From: an uncultured Pelagibacteraceae bacterium
GTDB lineage: Bacteria > Pseudomonadota > Alphaproteobacteria > Pelagibacterales > Pelagibacteraceae
Assembly: GCA_902563575.1 (NCBI GenBank)
Contig: CACEXV010000002.1
Coordinates: 1 to 64,000, forward strand
Length of the DNA stretch: 64,000 bases
Direction of reading: 5' to 3'
Shown: one piece after another, positions 14,917 to 25,276 of the stretch
How the letters are laid out: the number at the start of each line of letters is the position of its first letter
Position numbering within the stretch: the first letter of the stretch is position 1
Translations under genes and position numbers: made by a program
Notes under the pieces: model-generated
What the model saw: only the letters and a program-made list of their open reading frames with translations
Database searches by the model: none
Told to the model about the DNA's origin: nothing

Positions 14917-15998
14917 ATTTCTTCCACAGATTTCTCTATTTTTTTATAAACATCCTTATCATTATATCTTTTTTGATTAATTATAATTTTTGAAAGTACT
15001 GACCTATCTTTATTAAAAGAATTAATTAATACAAATAATTTTTTTTCAATATCTATTTCCTCGATTAAAAAACCAAATTTTTTTTTTTTAAAATATTCAG
15101 CATTTAAAAATTGATGATTGTCTGCAGAGTTAGGCAGTGGTATTGAAATAAATGGCACACGACAGTTAACTAACTCAGCTAACATTGATGAACCTGCTCT
15201 TGTTATACATATGTCTATTTTTTTAAAGTAATTATGTAAGTTCTTTTTAAAATTAAAAACCTCATGTTTAATTTTAAGTTCAGAATAATATTTCTTTAAC
15301 TTTTTTATTTGGTCGTTGGTGCATTGTTGATAAACTGCAACTTTTATATTTTTTTCTCTACATCTTTTAATAATGACTGGTAATTTTTTACCAAAAGAAT
15401 TTGCAGCTTGGCTTCCACCAAGTATAAGTACACTTAATAGTTTACTTGATTTCTTTTTTGTTGTTGAAGTGTTAAAATTTAATATTTTTTTACTTAAGAT
15501 ATTTCCGGTTACAACTATTTTATCAAAGTATTTAGATTTTATACCCTTTAATTCTTTGTAAGAGATTAAAATCTTTTTTGAAAATGGTAATAAAAACTTA
15601 TTTGCCTTACCTAACAAAAGATTATTTTCATAAATTATAAATGGAACATCTAAAACCTTGGATGCCATACAAAATGGTAGCGACGTATACCCGCCCATTC
15701 CTATTACTAGGTCGGCTTTTTTATTTTTTATCAAAAAGATAGATTGCAGAAATGACATAAATATTATCATAATCGAAAGTATAAAACTAATAGGGTTTTT
15801 ATAATTGATTGTAGAAGAAAAAATAGTCTTGAATTTTCTCTTATCATATTTGTTCAAAAAGATTTCACCCCTTTTATCTGTTATAATTTCAACGTAGTTC
15901 CTTTTAGACCTTAGATCCTCACATAAGTTGTAAGCTGGAAAGACATGTCCACCAGTGCCTCCGGCTACGATTAAAATTTTTTTTTTTTTATTTTTCAT
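14913..15998 (-). CDS. murG: Undecaprenyldiphospho-muramoylpentapeptide beta-N-acetylglucosaminyltransferase
   Basis: IVAGGTGGHVFPA, GMGGYTSLP, ILGGSQAA, ITRAGSSMLAELV, PLPNSADNHQ. Confidence 0.96.
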   Translation of the reverse strand: MKNKKKKILIVAGGTGGHVFPAYNLCEDLRSKRNYVEIITDKRGEIFLNKYDKRKFKTIFSSTINYKNPISFILSIMIIFMSFLQSIFLIKNKKADLVIGMGGYTSLPFCMASKVLDVPFIIYENNLLLGKANKFLLPFSKKILISYKELKGIKSKYFDKIVVTGNILSKKILNFNTSTTKKKSSKLLSVLILGGSQAANSFGKKLPVIIKRCREKNIKVAVYQQCTNDQIKKLKKYYSELKIKHEVFNFKKNLHNYFKKIDICITRAGSSMLAELVNCRVPFISIPLPNSADNHQFLNAEYFKKKKFGFLIEEIDIEKKLFVLINSFNKDRSVLSKIIINQKRYNDKDVYKKIEKSVEEI

Positions 15999-17115
15999 TT
16001 TGAAACCTTTTTTTTGTAAAATTTAAGATCATTCCAGCGAGTATCGCGCTGCCAATTAATGATGATCCACCATAGCTCAAAAAAGGTAAAGTCATTCCAG
16101 TAGTAGGAAGCAAACTTGTATTAACCCCGATATGAATAAACGTTTGGAAAATAAGTAATGAAGATAATCCAGATAGTGAAAGTCTGATAAATTCATTTTC
16201 TTCTTTAATGCAAATCTTTATTACTCTGTAAGAAATATATAAAAAAATTAGTACAATCATTATTGAAAGTATTGACCCAAATTCTTCTGAAATGATGGCA
16301 ATTATATAGTCTGTATGCGCTTCCGGTACATTATCTTTTAGTATACCTTCACCCATGCCCTGGCCTTTCAAACCTCCAAGCTTAATCGCCTCGAGCGCTT
16401 TTTCATTCTGAAAGTTGTCACCAGAGGATGGGTCTAGAAAAGTTAATAGTCTGTAAATTATATAACCAAATTTTTCTGGAAATAAAAAAAATATTAATAT
16501 AGACAGAGAAAGTACAAAAATACCTATTAAGACAAGATACATCAATTTTATTCCTGATATAAAAATTAAAGACAACCAAGTAGAAACGATTAAAACCGAT
16601 TGTCCAAAGTCAGGTTGATTGATCAGAAGTAATACAACTGAAGTTAAAATAAAAAAGCTTAAAAAGTAACTTATAAAGTTTTTATCAAATAGTTGAGAGC
16701 ATAATATTCTAGCAGTCATCAATATGAAAAATGGCTTAATCAACTCAACCGGCTGTAATCTTAAAAAGAAGATATTAAGCCATCTCCTTGAGCCTTTAAC
16801 CTCTACGCCAATAAAAGGAACTAAAATTAATAAAATTAATAGGAACAGGAAAAGTGGTGCTATTGCTTTATTTAGCATATCCAAACGAACTGATGAAATA
16901 GCTAACATTAAAGATAATGATAAAAACGCAAAAATAAAATGTCTAATGAAGAAGAAATAATTGGCCTTGTCCAATCGCTCACCTGCTAATGAGGAAGTAG
17001 ATGAAAATGAAAAAAAGACTCCTAAAAAAAATAAAATTAGAAAACTAAATAATATACTTTTATCAATATTGCGCCAGTAATTGTCAATGTTATCCAACAA
17101 AAATGTTTTAAGCAT
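15988..17115 (-). CDS. ftsW: SEDS-family peptidoglycan polymerase FtsW
   Basis: VKGSRRWLN, QPDFGQS, EAHTDYIIAIISEEFG, TGMTLPFLSYGGSSL. Confidence 0.94.
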   Translation of the reverse strand: MLKTFLLDNIDNYWRNIDKSILFSFLILFFLGVFFSFSSTSSLAGERLDKANYFFFIRHFIFAFLSLSLMLAISSVRLDMLNKAIAPLFLFLLILLILVPFIGVEVKGSRRWLNIFFLRLQPVELIKPFFILMTARILCSQLFDKNFISYFLSFFILTSVVLLLINQPDFGQSVLIVSTWLSLIFISGIKLMYLVLIGIFVLSLSILIFFLFPEKFGYIIYRLLTFLDPSSGDNFQNEKALEAIKLGGLKGQGMGEGILKDNVPEAHTDYIIAIISEEFGSILSIMIVLIFLYISYRVIKICIKEENEFIRLSLSGLSSLLIFQTFIHIGVNTSLLPTTGMTLPFLSYGGSSLIGSAILAGMILNFTKKRFQNEK

Positions 17116-18412
17116 ACAATTTTACCATCCGTTTAAATTTTGATCCTCTTTCCTCAAAATTTTGAAATTGATCAAAAGAGGCACTAGCTGGACACAACAA
17201 CACTGTTTTAGAAAAATTTGTGTTTAGCGACTTAAGCTTTTTAAGGTCTTTTTTTATATCAAGAAATGCTCTTTTTAAGCTGTGACAAATTTTGTAATTA
17301 AATTTTTTATAAATTAAATTCTCAAAAAAACTAATATTTTTACCTATAAGATAAATTTTGATTATTGATTTTTTATAATTTGATAGATTGATCTTTTCAC
17401 CTTTTTTAGGGACTCCGCCTAAAATCCAAAAAATATTTTTATGAATGGAGAGTGAATTTTTTGCTGCTTCAAAACTTGTCGCTTTAGAGTCGTTAATAAA
17501 TACAACACCGGCTTTTTTAACTAAATACTCACCTCGATGTGGTAAAGGTTTAAAACTATTAATTATACTAAAAAAAATTTTTCTTCTAATTTTAAACTTA
17601 TTTGCTATTGTATAAACAAATCTTAAATTTTGAAGATTAGCCTCATTTTTAAAATATCTTGTTTTTATATCGTTAACAAAAGTATTCTTTAATTTTTTTT
17701 TAACTGTTATAAGTTTGCCCTTGAATTTTTTCCTTTTAAATTTCGTAATTAATTTCAAATCTTCAAGATAAGCAAAGTTATTTTTTTTCTGATTTTGAAA
17801 AATCTTCAATTTCGAATTAAGGTAATTCGAATAATTTATGTGCCAATCAAGATGATCATTGGAGATATTAATGATCAAAGCGTGATTTGGTCTCAAATAT
17901 TTTGAATAATATAACTGATATGACGAGGCCTCAATTATAAATAAACTTCTATTTTTTGGTCTTTCATAGAGTATTGGTCTTCCAATATTACCTGATAAAT
18001 GAACATTATATTTTTTTGTTTTTTGAAACAAATTCTTAAGCAACTCACATGTTGTTGATTTACCATTGGTCCCAGTGACCATAATAGTTTTTAAGTTTGG
18101 ATAAAACAAGTAAAAGATATCTAAGTCAGTTATAATTTTTTTGGTATATCTTTTTAAAATATTTTTTGCTATTGCTTTAGAAATTTGGATACCGGGGCTG
18201 ATAACTATATAATCTGAATTAACAATTTCTTCAGATAAAATCTTTATCTGGTTTTTTTTTTTATTTGCTTTTTTCGATATCCAATTATCGTCCCAAACAA
18301 AAAAGCTTTTAATATTATTTTTTTTTAAAAAAAACTTTACAGATTTTCCAGTTTTGCCAAATCCGTATATAACATACTTGCTTTTTTTTAGATTGATTAA
18401 ATCGTTTCTCAT
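17108..18412 (-). CDS. murD: UDP-N-acetylmuramoyl-L-alanine--D-glutamate ligase
   Basis: YVIYGFGKTGKSV, MVTGTNGKSTTCEL, NISNDHLDWH, FINDSKATS. ATG at 18412 preferred over the ORF-track start at 18475. Confidence 0.94.
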   Translation of the reverse strand: MRNDLINLKKSKYVIYGFGKTGKSVKFFLKKNNIKSFFVWDDNWISKKANKKKNQIKILSEEIVNSDYIVISPGIQISKAIAKNILKRYTKKIITDLDIFYLFYPNLKTIMVTGTNGKSTTCELLKNLFQKTKKYNVHLSGNIGRPILYERPKNRSLFIIEASSYQLYYSKYLRPNHALIINISNDHLDWHINYSNYLNSKLKIFQNQKKNNFAYLEDLKLITKFKRKKFKGKLITVKKKLKNTFVNDIKTRYFKNEANLQNLRFVYTIANKFKIRRKIFFSIINSFKPLPHRGEYLVKKAGVVFINDSKATSFEAAKNSLSIHKNIFWILGGVPKKGEKINLSNYKKSIIKIYLIGKNISFFENLIYKKFNYKICHSLKRAFLDIKKDLKKLKSLNTNFSKTVLLCPASASFDQFQNFEERGSKFKRMVKLYA

Positions 18413-18417
18413 TAAAA

Positions 18418-19503
18418 TTATCTTAATTTTAGGGTAGCTAAACCTATTAATGCTAAAATAATAGCTATTATCCAAAATCTAATTACAATGGTTGACTCAG
18501 GCCAACCTTTTTTTTCAAAATGATGGTGAATTGGAGCCATCATGAATACCCTTTTGCCGGTTAATTTAAAAGAAATTACTTGAATTATTACAGAAACAGT
18601 TTCAAGTACAAACAGTCCTCCAATTATAGCCAAGACAATTTCGTGTTTAGCTATTACAGCAACAGCAGCTAAAGAACCCCCTAATGACAAAGACCCAGTA
18701 TCCCCCATAAAAATTTTAGCGGGAGGTGCGTTGTACCAAAGGAAACCTAAACAAGAACCAACTATTGATCCGCAAAATACTGAAATTTCACCCACACCAG
18801 GAATAAATTGAATATAAAGGTAATCTGAAAAAATTGCGTTACCAACTAAATAGCATATTAATGTAAAAGAAAGCGCAACCAACATTACAGGTACAGTAGC
18901 CAAACCATCAAGCCCGTCCGTTAAATTAACCGCATTTGATGCTCCTATGATTACAAATAATACAAATGGAATAAAAAATATTCCTAAGTCTACTATTAAA
19001 TTTTTAAAAAATGGAAAGTATAACTTGTCTAAATATTCATGATCTGAAAAATTTATAAGTATTAATATTGTCAAGACTCCAACTAGTAACTGTCCTAAGA
19101 ATTTAAACTTTGAATTTAAACCTTGAGAATTCTTTTTTTTAATTTTTAAGTAATCATCAATAAAGCCTAAAAGCGCTAAGGCAAGTGATATAAAAATTAA
19201 TGTCCAAATAAAAATATTGTTTAAATCAGACCATAACAAAGTACTGATTGTCATACTTATTATTATGATTATACCGCCCATTGTTGGCGTACCGGTTTTT
19301 TTTATAATATGATCTATTGGGCCGTCTCTTCTAATTTGTCCAGTGATTTGATTGTTAGAGAAAGATCTAATTAAAGGTCCTCCAATTAAAAAAGAAATTA
19401 TTAATGAAGTACCCACTGCTAAACCAGTCCTAAAAGTCAAAAATTTAAAAACAAAAAAACCAGGATAAGTTTCTGATAATGATAATAGTAAACTATACAA
19501 CAT
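18418..19503 (-). CDS. mraY: Phospho-N-acetylmuramoyl-pentapeptide-transferase
   Basis: GTPTMGGIIIIIS, GFIDDYLKIKKKNSQGL, NLTDGLDGLA, FMGDTGSLSLGG, APIHHHFEKKGWPE. Confidence 0.98.
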   Translation of the reverse strand: MLYSLLLSLSETYPGFFVFKFLTFRTGLAVGTSLIISFLIGGPLIRSFSNNQITGQIRRDGPIDHIIKKTGTPTMGGIIIIISMTISTLLWSDLNNIFIWTLIFISLALALLGFIDDYLKIKKKNSQGLNSKFKFLGQLLVGVLTILILINFSDHEYLDKLYFPFFKNLIVDLGIFFIPFVLFVIIGASNAVNLTDGLDGLATVPVMLVALSFTLICYLVGNAIFSDYLYIQFIPGVGEISVFCGSIVGSCLGFLWYNAPPAKIFMGDTGSLSLGGSLAAVAVIAKHEIVLAIIGGLFVLETVSVIIQVISFKLTGKRVFMMAPIHHHFEKKGWPESTIVIRFWIIAIILALIGLATLKLR

Positions 19504-22243
19504 TTTTTAATCCATTAATTATTGTCTTTGAGAATTTACTTACTCCAGTAGCATTAGATCCTTTAATCATTAGGTAATCATTGTTTTGAATAATATTTTT
19601 TAATAATTGATCCAAATCACTTAAATTTTGTAAAATATTACCCCGTTTGTGTTTATCTAAATACTTGTAAGTAATCAAAACTTTTTGACCATAGGTGAAT
19701 GTTTTATCAACATTAGACTTGTTAATAACATTAGAAATGTCTTTATGGTAATCATTTGATTTTTTACCTAACTCAAGCATATCCCCAATGATTAAATACT
19801 TTTTATATTTTGTAGCTAGGTTTGATAAATTTTCAATTGCATTTTTTGTTGAAGATGGATTTGCATTATAACTTTCATCAATTAAATTAAAGATTTTTTT
19901 ATATCTTTTTACTCTAAAAATTTTACCTCTTCCTTCCAGAAATTTACTGTTGTTAAATGTTTCTGATATTTTATTACAATCTAAATTAAGTATTTTTAAT
20001 ACTGCCAGACAGCACAGTAGATTTAAAATGTTAACTTTATTTGTATTAGCCAATTTAAAATTAATGATCTTTTTAAAGTGACACACTATTACCTTATTTC
20101 TTATAATTTTTTTTATATGAATATCTGATAGTTTCGATAGTCCAAATGAAATGACTTTTAGTTTTTTTCTATCAGCAATTTTTTTATGAAAATGGTAAAA
20201 TTTATCATCTCGATTTAAAATAATGTGACCATTATTAACAATATTATCAATTATTTCTGCCTTAGCTTTCGCAATTTCTTTTATTGAACTAAAATTTTCC
20301 ATATGCGCTTCGCCGATATTAGTGATTATTCCAATATTTGGTTTGACCATTTTTGATAATTTATGAATTTCACCTTTTTTACTCATTCCAATTTCAAGAA
20401 CACAAAATTTATTCTTTACTTTAAAATTTGATAGGCTTAATGGCACACCAAATTCATTGTTATACGATTTGGGAGAAATATATGTTGAAGAAAAATTGCT
20501 CAAAACTTTTCCAATCATTGTCTTGAGAGTGGTCTTACCTGAGCTACCAGTAACTCCGATAAATGTTGAATTAGAAAAATCCCTTTTTAGGCTACCAAAA
20601 AGTTTTAAAAATTTTAATGTATTTTTAAAGTAATAAGTGTTTTTTTTATTATTTAATTTTGATGATCTAATTGCCCCATTTGCTCCCTTCAACAAGGCAC
20701 TATTAACAAAATTATTCCCATTATTTATTTTTCCTTTTATAGCTACAAAAAGATTTCCTTTCTGTTTTGCTCTCGAGTCTATTGATATATTATCAAAAAA
20801 GAGATTGGATTTTTTATTTAAAATGTTGGAAAAAATAAAATTATTTAATTTCTTATCATTATCTATTAAAATTTTTTTTCTATTGAATTGTTTTACTATT
20901 TTTTTATCAGATATTTTTAGAGTATATTTACCGTAATCTTGGGTCGTTTCATGTCCCTTGCCTGCAATCAATATACATTCTCCAGGAAAAGAATTCTTGA
21001 TTGCATGATTAATTGCTTTTGATCGATTTGCAATGTCATAAACTTTTTCTTTGGCAATATATTTCAATAAAGTATTTCTAATCTTTTTTGGATTTTCATG
21101 TCTTGGATTGTCATCAGTAACTATAACTTTCCTACAATATTTGTTTGCAATTTTTGCCATCATTTTTCTTTTTTTAATATCTCTTTCACCACCGCAGCCA
21201 AAAACTAAAGTTACATTTTTATTGCTATCTTCAACTAGGCTTTTTAAAACTTTTTCTAATGCATCAGGTGTATGGGCATAATCAACAAAAATTTTACTAT
21301 TATTAATTTTTCTGACTAATTCTAACCTGCCAGGTATTTGATGAAATTTTTTAAGAGCAAAAATAATGTTTTTTTCTTTAAGTCCGCAAATTTTTGCCGC
21401 TGCAATGGCTTTTGATAAATTTTCTAACTGAAATTTTGCCTCGAAGTTTTCTAATTTTAATTTTGTTAATTTTTTATATATTTCATGTGTTTGAATTAAT
21501 TTTAATTTTTTTCTTTTTGAAATTTGGTTTATTTTATTAAATTCCGGAACTTGTTTTGAGATAATAGAAAAATTACCCTTTTTAAGATATTTTCTAAATA
21601 GTAAAAGTTTGGCATTTAAATAGTTTTTTTTTGTTATATGGTAGTCTAAATGATCCTGGCTTAAGTTTGTAAATATACCAGCTTTAAAATTTAACCCATC
21701 AAGCCTACCTTGATGTAGACCATGGCTTGAGGCCTCTAAAATAACAGAGTCTATTTTTTTTCTTTTGATATCTCTCATGTATTTATGAAGAGAAACTGAG
21801 TCTGGAGTTGTTAAAATTGATTTAGTCTTTTTGTAATTTAAATACATTCCAAGTGTTCCGATGGTAGCAACTTTTATTTTATTTAAATATAATAATTGAC
21901 GAAAATAATCTACGACTGAACTTTTTCCATTCGTCCCGGTTACGGCTATGATATTTTTAGGTTGATCTTTATAAAATTTTCTACATGCACTTATTAGTGT
22001 AGCTTTGATATTCTTATTTTTGCAAAATATTATTTTTCTATTTGAAGATCGTTTATCTGAGATAACGGCTTTTGCGCCTCTTTTGATAGCTTCTTTTATG
22101 TAATGTATCCCGTTATACTTTTGGCCTTTAATAGCAAAAAATAAATAGCCCTTTTTAATCTGTTTGCTGTCGGTTGCTATGCCTTTAACCTTTACATTGT
22201 TTAAAGACAATGGGCAGTTTTTAATTAAATTTTTTAACAACAT
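19493..22243 (-). CDS. murEF: Fused MurE-MurF: UDP-MurNAc-dipeptide ligase plus UDP-MurNAc-tripeptide:D-Ala-D-Ala ligase
   Basis: One uninterrupted 916-aa ORF. The N half has AVTGTNGKSSVVDYFRQL, SSHGL and TDDNPRHENP (MurE). The C half restarts with IDSRAKQKGNLFVAIKG then GVTGSSGKTTLKTMIG and LIDESYNANPSS (MurF). Confidence 0.94.
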   Translation of the reverse strand: MLLKNLIKNCPLSLNNVKVKGIATDSKQIKKGYLFFAIKGQKYNGIHYIKEAIKRGAKAVISDKRSSNRKIIFCKNKNIKATLISACRKFYKDQPKNIIAVTGTNGKSSVVDYFRQLLYLNKIKVATIGTLGMYLNYKKTKSILTTPDSVSLHKYMRDIKRKKIDSVILEASSHGLHQGRLDGLNFKAGIFTNLSQDHLDYHITKKNYLNAKLLLFRKYLKKGNFSIISKQVPEFNKINQISKRKKLKLIQTHEIYKKLTKLKLENFEAKFQLENLSKAIAAAKICGLKEKNIIFALKKFHQIPGRLELVRKINNSKIFVDYAHTPDALEKVLKSLVEDSNKNVTLVFGCGGERDIKKRKMMAKIANKYCRKVIVTDDNPRHENPKKIRNTLLKYIAKEKVYDIANRSKAINHAIKNSFPGECILIAGKGHETTQDYGKYTLKISDKKIVKQFNRKKILIDNDKKLNNFIFSNILNKKSNLFFDNISIDSRAKQKGNLFVAIKGKINNGNNFVNSALLKGANGAIRSSKLNNKKNTYYFKNTLKFLKLFGSLKRDFSNSTFIGVTGSSGKTTLKTMIGKVLSNFSSTYISPKSYNNEFGVPLSLSNFKVKNKFCVLEIGMSKKGEIHKLSKMVKPNIGIITNIGEAHMENFSSIKEIAKAKAEIIDNIVNNGHIILNRDDKFYHFHKKIADRKKLKVISFGLSKLSDIHIKKIIRNKVIVCHFKKIINFKLANTNKVNILNLLCCLAVLKILNLDCNKISETFNNSKFLEGRGKIFRVKRYKKIFNLIDESYNANPSSTKNAIENLSNLATKYKKYLIIGDMLELGKKSNDYHKDISNVINKSNVDKTFTYGQKVLITYKYLDKHKRGNILQNLSDLDQLLKNIIQNNDYLMIKGSNATGVSKFSKTIINGLKNVV

Positions 22244-23942
22244 TTATATTTGTAGAATTATTTTTATTTATGGCTAAAATTGGTCCAATTCTTTCTATAA
22301 CTTTGCCAGCTACATAAACCACATTCCAACCTGCTTCGTTTCTAAAACCTTTGATTTTAAATCCATTGTAATCATAGATAAGATCGCGAGCTATTTTTGG
22401 ATCATCTAGCATTATTAATAAGATATATTTTTTTTCGTTCGAAACAAAATATGATATAAATGTGTTAATATTTTTATTTTTGTTGGAATAGTATTGAGAA
22501 GTCCCAGTTTTTCCAGAAACCTCATATCCAAATATATTTGCTAGACGAGCTGTACCGTCTTTATGAGTAACGACCTTTCTAAGTATGGAGTTTATGCTTT
22601 TACTAGTGCTTTCTTTAATAACTCTAGTTTTTTTTTTCAAAAGAGTGTCCTTTTTTAGTGTGGGTTTAACGTAGTATCCGCCATTTACCATGGCAGCGTA
22701 AGCAGTCGCAGCTTGTAAAGGTGTTGTTGTTATTCCATGACCATACGAGACTGTTTCTAGTTTACATTTATTCCATTTCAAAGAGTGCGGTGTTCCTAGT
22801 TCGCCCAACTCTAAGTCCGCCCTAGAATTCAAATTAAGTTTTTTTATAAAAGACTCGAATTTATTTTGACCTATCATTCTTGCAATTTTTAACGTACCAA
22901 CGTTAGAAGATTTTATTAAAATTTCTTCAACAGACATTTCATTAGGAAATTTTTTCATATCAGAAATCTCATGTTTAGAACATTTGACTGTATTCGGTAT
23001 ATTTTTAATAATAGTAGAGGGAGTAACAATACTTTCATCGAGAGCCAGGGCAACTGTGAACGTTTTAAAGATTGATCCAAGTTCAAATATTCCTTTTGTA
23101 ATTTTATTTGTGAATTCATCTGCATTAATTTTTTCTCTTTTATTTAAATCGAAATCAGGTAAGGAAACTAAAGAGATTACTTCTCCGTTATCTGCATCCA
23201 TCAACAAAGCACCTGCACCGTTAGCATTAAAGGTACTAATTGATTTTTTTAATTCTTTGTTTATAACGTGTTGAATATTTAGATCGACAGTTAAAGTTAA
23301 AGGGATATCATTTAATTCAGCTTTTATTAATTCCTTGTCAAAGAAATATTCAATTCCGGATATACCATAATTATCATCATCAGTTTGGCCAATTAAATGA
23401 CTAAAAAGATTTGAGTGCGGGTAAATTCTATTTTGCACAGGTTCAAATACAATGCCCTTTTCTCCCATTAGCCATAATTTTTTGTATTCTTTGTTGGTCA
23501 GTCTTTTCTTAAAATAAAAGTATTTCTTATTATTTAAATTATTTGATAAAATTTCTGTATTTATTTTTGGAAATTGAAGCTGAAGCTTTAAAATTAATTT
23601 TTTTTTATCTTTCACCAAGTTCGATCTAATAGCAGCATTGTACATTTGAATACTACTTGAAATAAGATTTCCATTTCTATCAACAATATCTCTTCTTATA
23701 GGCGCAAATTCAGAATAAGTTTGGTGATAGCTCAGTTTTTTAGGTTGCTCTATTGAAATTAAAAATACCTTAATAGCAAAAATTAAAATTAGAAAAACAA
23801 AAACTGAAAATAGAATGAAGATTCTATCTTCAATTATATTTAACTTACTTTTATGACTTTCTGAGGAACTATAAAAATCTTGAAAATAAAAACTTTGCTG
23901 ATTTTGATTAAATATTCTACTTTTTTGTTTTTTCTTCATCAT
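22221..23942 (-). CDS. ftsI: Septal class B penicillin-binding protein (PBP3/FtsI)
   Basis: GSIFKTFTVALAL (SxxK), SSNVGT (SxN), SGKTGTSQ (KTG). Confidence 0.94.
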   Translation of the reverse strand: MMKKKQKSRIFNQNQQSFYFQDFYSSSESHKSKLNIIEDRIFILFSVFVFLILIFAIKVFLISIEQPKKLSYHQTYSEFAPIRRDIVDRNGNLISSSIQMYNAAIRSNLVKDKKKLILKLQLQFPKINTEILSNNLNNKKYFYFKKRLTNKEYKKLWLMGEKGIVFEPVQNRIYPHSNLFSHLIGQTDDDNYGISGIEYFFDKELIKAELNDIPLTLTVDLNIQHVINKELKKSISTFNANGAGALLMDADNGEVISLVSLPDFDLNKREKINADEFTNKITKGIFELGSIFKTFTVALALDESIVTPSTIIKNIPNTVKCSKHEISDMKKFPNEMSVEEILIKSSNVGTLKIARMIGQNKFESFIKKLNLNSRADLELGELGTPHSLKWNKCKLETVSYGHGITTTPLQAATAYAAMVNGGYYVKPTLKKDTLLKKKTRVIKESTSKSINSILRKVVTHKDGTARLANIFGYEVSGKTGTSQYYSNKNKNINTFISYFVSNEKKYILLIMLDDPKIARDLIYDYNGFKIKGFRNEAGWNVVYVAGKVIERIGPILAINKNNSTNINVVKKFN

Positions 23943-24261
23943 AATATACGTTTATTTTTGTTTTTTGGTATTGGTGTTCTAATAAATCACTTAAACTTAA
24001 ATAAATTTCAGAAAAACTTCTTGGCACGTATTTTTCACTAGAAAACTCACTTAATTTATTAAAAAGATATTTGGGTGAAGAAAGATAAGAATACTCAACT
24101 TTTGCATCGTGCAATTCATGTCTTAATTTTGAAATCTTATGGTTCAAATTGTATATTTTTTTTTCTAGTAATCTTGTTTCATTTTTAATAAATGAAGTAA
24201 AAATTAGTAAAATTAAAAAAATTAAACCAGAAACACAAATTTTTTTATTAAACATAAGCAC
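23917..24261 (-). CDS. ftsL: FtsL-like cell division protein
   Basis: Short single-TM protein with coiled-coil segment, between rsmH and ftsI. Confidence 0.7.
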   Translation of the reverse strand: MLMFNKKICVSGLIFLILLIFTSFIKNETRLLEKKIYNLNHKISKLRHELHDAKVEYSYLSSPKYLFNKLSEFSSEKYVPRSFSEIYLSLSDLLEHQYQKTKINVYYDEEKTKK

Positions 24262-25258
24262 TCTCTAAGTTAAGTAAATTTTTAAATTTAATTATTAAGT
24301 CATTTGGAAATTGATAGTTATTCGAATTCCTAATGACAAATCGTAATTTAGCAGATCTAGACGGAGGGTTTGTTTCAACCTCTTTTAAGCTTGGTCTTAT
24401 AATTTTGTTTTTGTAAACTTCAAAAAGGCTAGTGTCTTTTTTTGGTATTTCTGGCAAATATCTTGATCCGCGTGCTTTGTTACTCGAATAGTTTTTAAAA
24501 TAATATTTTACTATTTTGTCTTCAATAGAGTGAAATGAGATGATTATTAATTTTCCGCCAGGTTTTAAAAATTTTGTAGCACTAGCTATACCGTTTATTA
24601 GTTCAGAAATTTCCTTATTAGCAAATATTCTCAAAGCCTGAAAAGTTTTTGTGCATGGATTTATTTTAGAATATTGGTATTTTTTGCTTTTTTTTATAAT
24701 TTCTGCTAGTTCCTTCACTTTAATTATCTTTTTTAATTTTCTTGCTTTTGCAATATTTTTTGAAATTAAACCTGCGTCCCCCTCGTCACCTAAATCTTTT
24801 ATTATCTTTTTTAACAGCTCTTCGCTGCAATTATTAATGATATCTTCAACCTTTGTTGAATTCGGATCCATTCTCATATCTAAATCAAATTCTGAATTAA
24901 AAGAGAAACCCCTTGTGTAATCCTTAAGCTGTATAGTTGAAAGGCCTAAATCAAAAATAATTGCATCAAATTTTTTCTTACTTAAGATCTTTTCAATTTG
25001 GCTAAATCTATTATTAAAAAAAATAAATCTATTTTTATGTTTTTTTTTAATTTCTTGCGCAACTTGGATAACTTTTGTGTCTCTATCTATAGCAACAACA
25101 TTGGAATTTGGTATTTTTAAGAATTCCCTTGAATATCCTCCACCGCCAAAAGTGCAATCTAGTAAGTCAACTCTTTTCTTAGAAAAACAAAGATCAAATA
25201 CTTCGTTTAACATTACTGGAAAATGTGTATTTTCCAGTAATGTTTGAGAGGACATCAT
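24248..25258 (-). CDS. rsmH: 16S rRNA (cytosine(1402)-N(4))-methyltransferase
   Basis: HFPVMLNEV, DCTFGGGGYSREFL, FDLGLSTIQL, RGFSF, ALRIFANKE, SFHSIEDKIVK. Confidence 0.95.
   Translation of the reverse strand: MMSSQTLLENTHFPVMLNEVFDLCFSKKRVDLLDCTFGGGGYSREFLKIPNSNVVAIDRDTKVIQVAQEIKKKHKNRFIFFNNRFSQIEKILSKKKFDAIIFDLGLSTIQLKDYTRGFSFNSEFDLDMRMDPNSTKVEDIINNCSEELLKKIIKDLGDEGDAGLISKNIAKARKLKKIIKVKELAEIIKKSKKYQYSKINPCTKTFQALRIFANKEISELINGIASATKFLKPGGKLIIISFHSIEDKIVKYYFKNYSSNKARGSRYLPEIPKKDTSLFEVYKNKIIRPSLKEVETNPPSRSAKLRFVIRNSNNYQFPNDLIIKFKNLLNLESAYV
25209..25244. repeat. Perfect 15-bp inverted repeat with 6-nt loop (AACATTACTGGAAAA-TGTGTA-TTTTCCAGTAATGTT)
   Basis: Read directly. Lies within the first codons of rsmH, just after the ftsZ stop. 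Confidence 0.9.
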
Positions 25259-25276
25259 TATGATTGATCTGTAACA

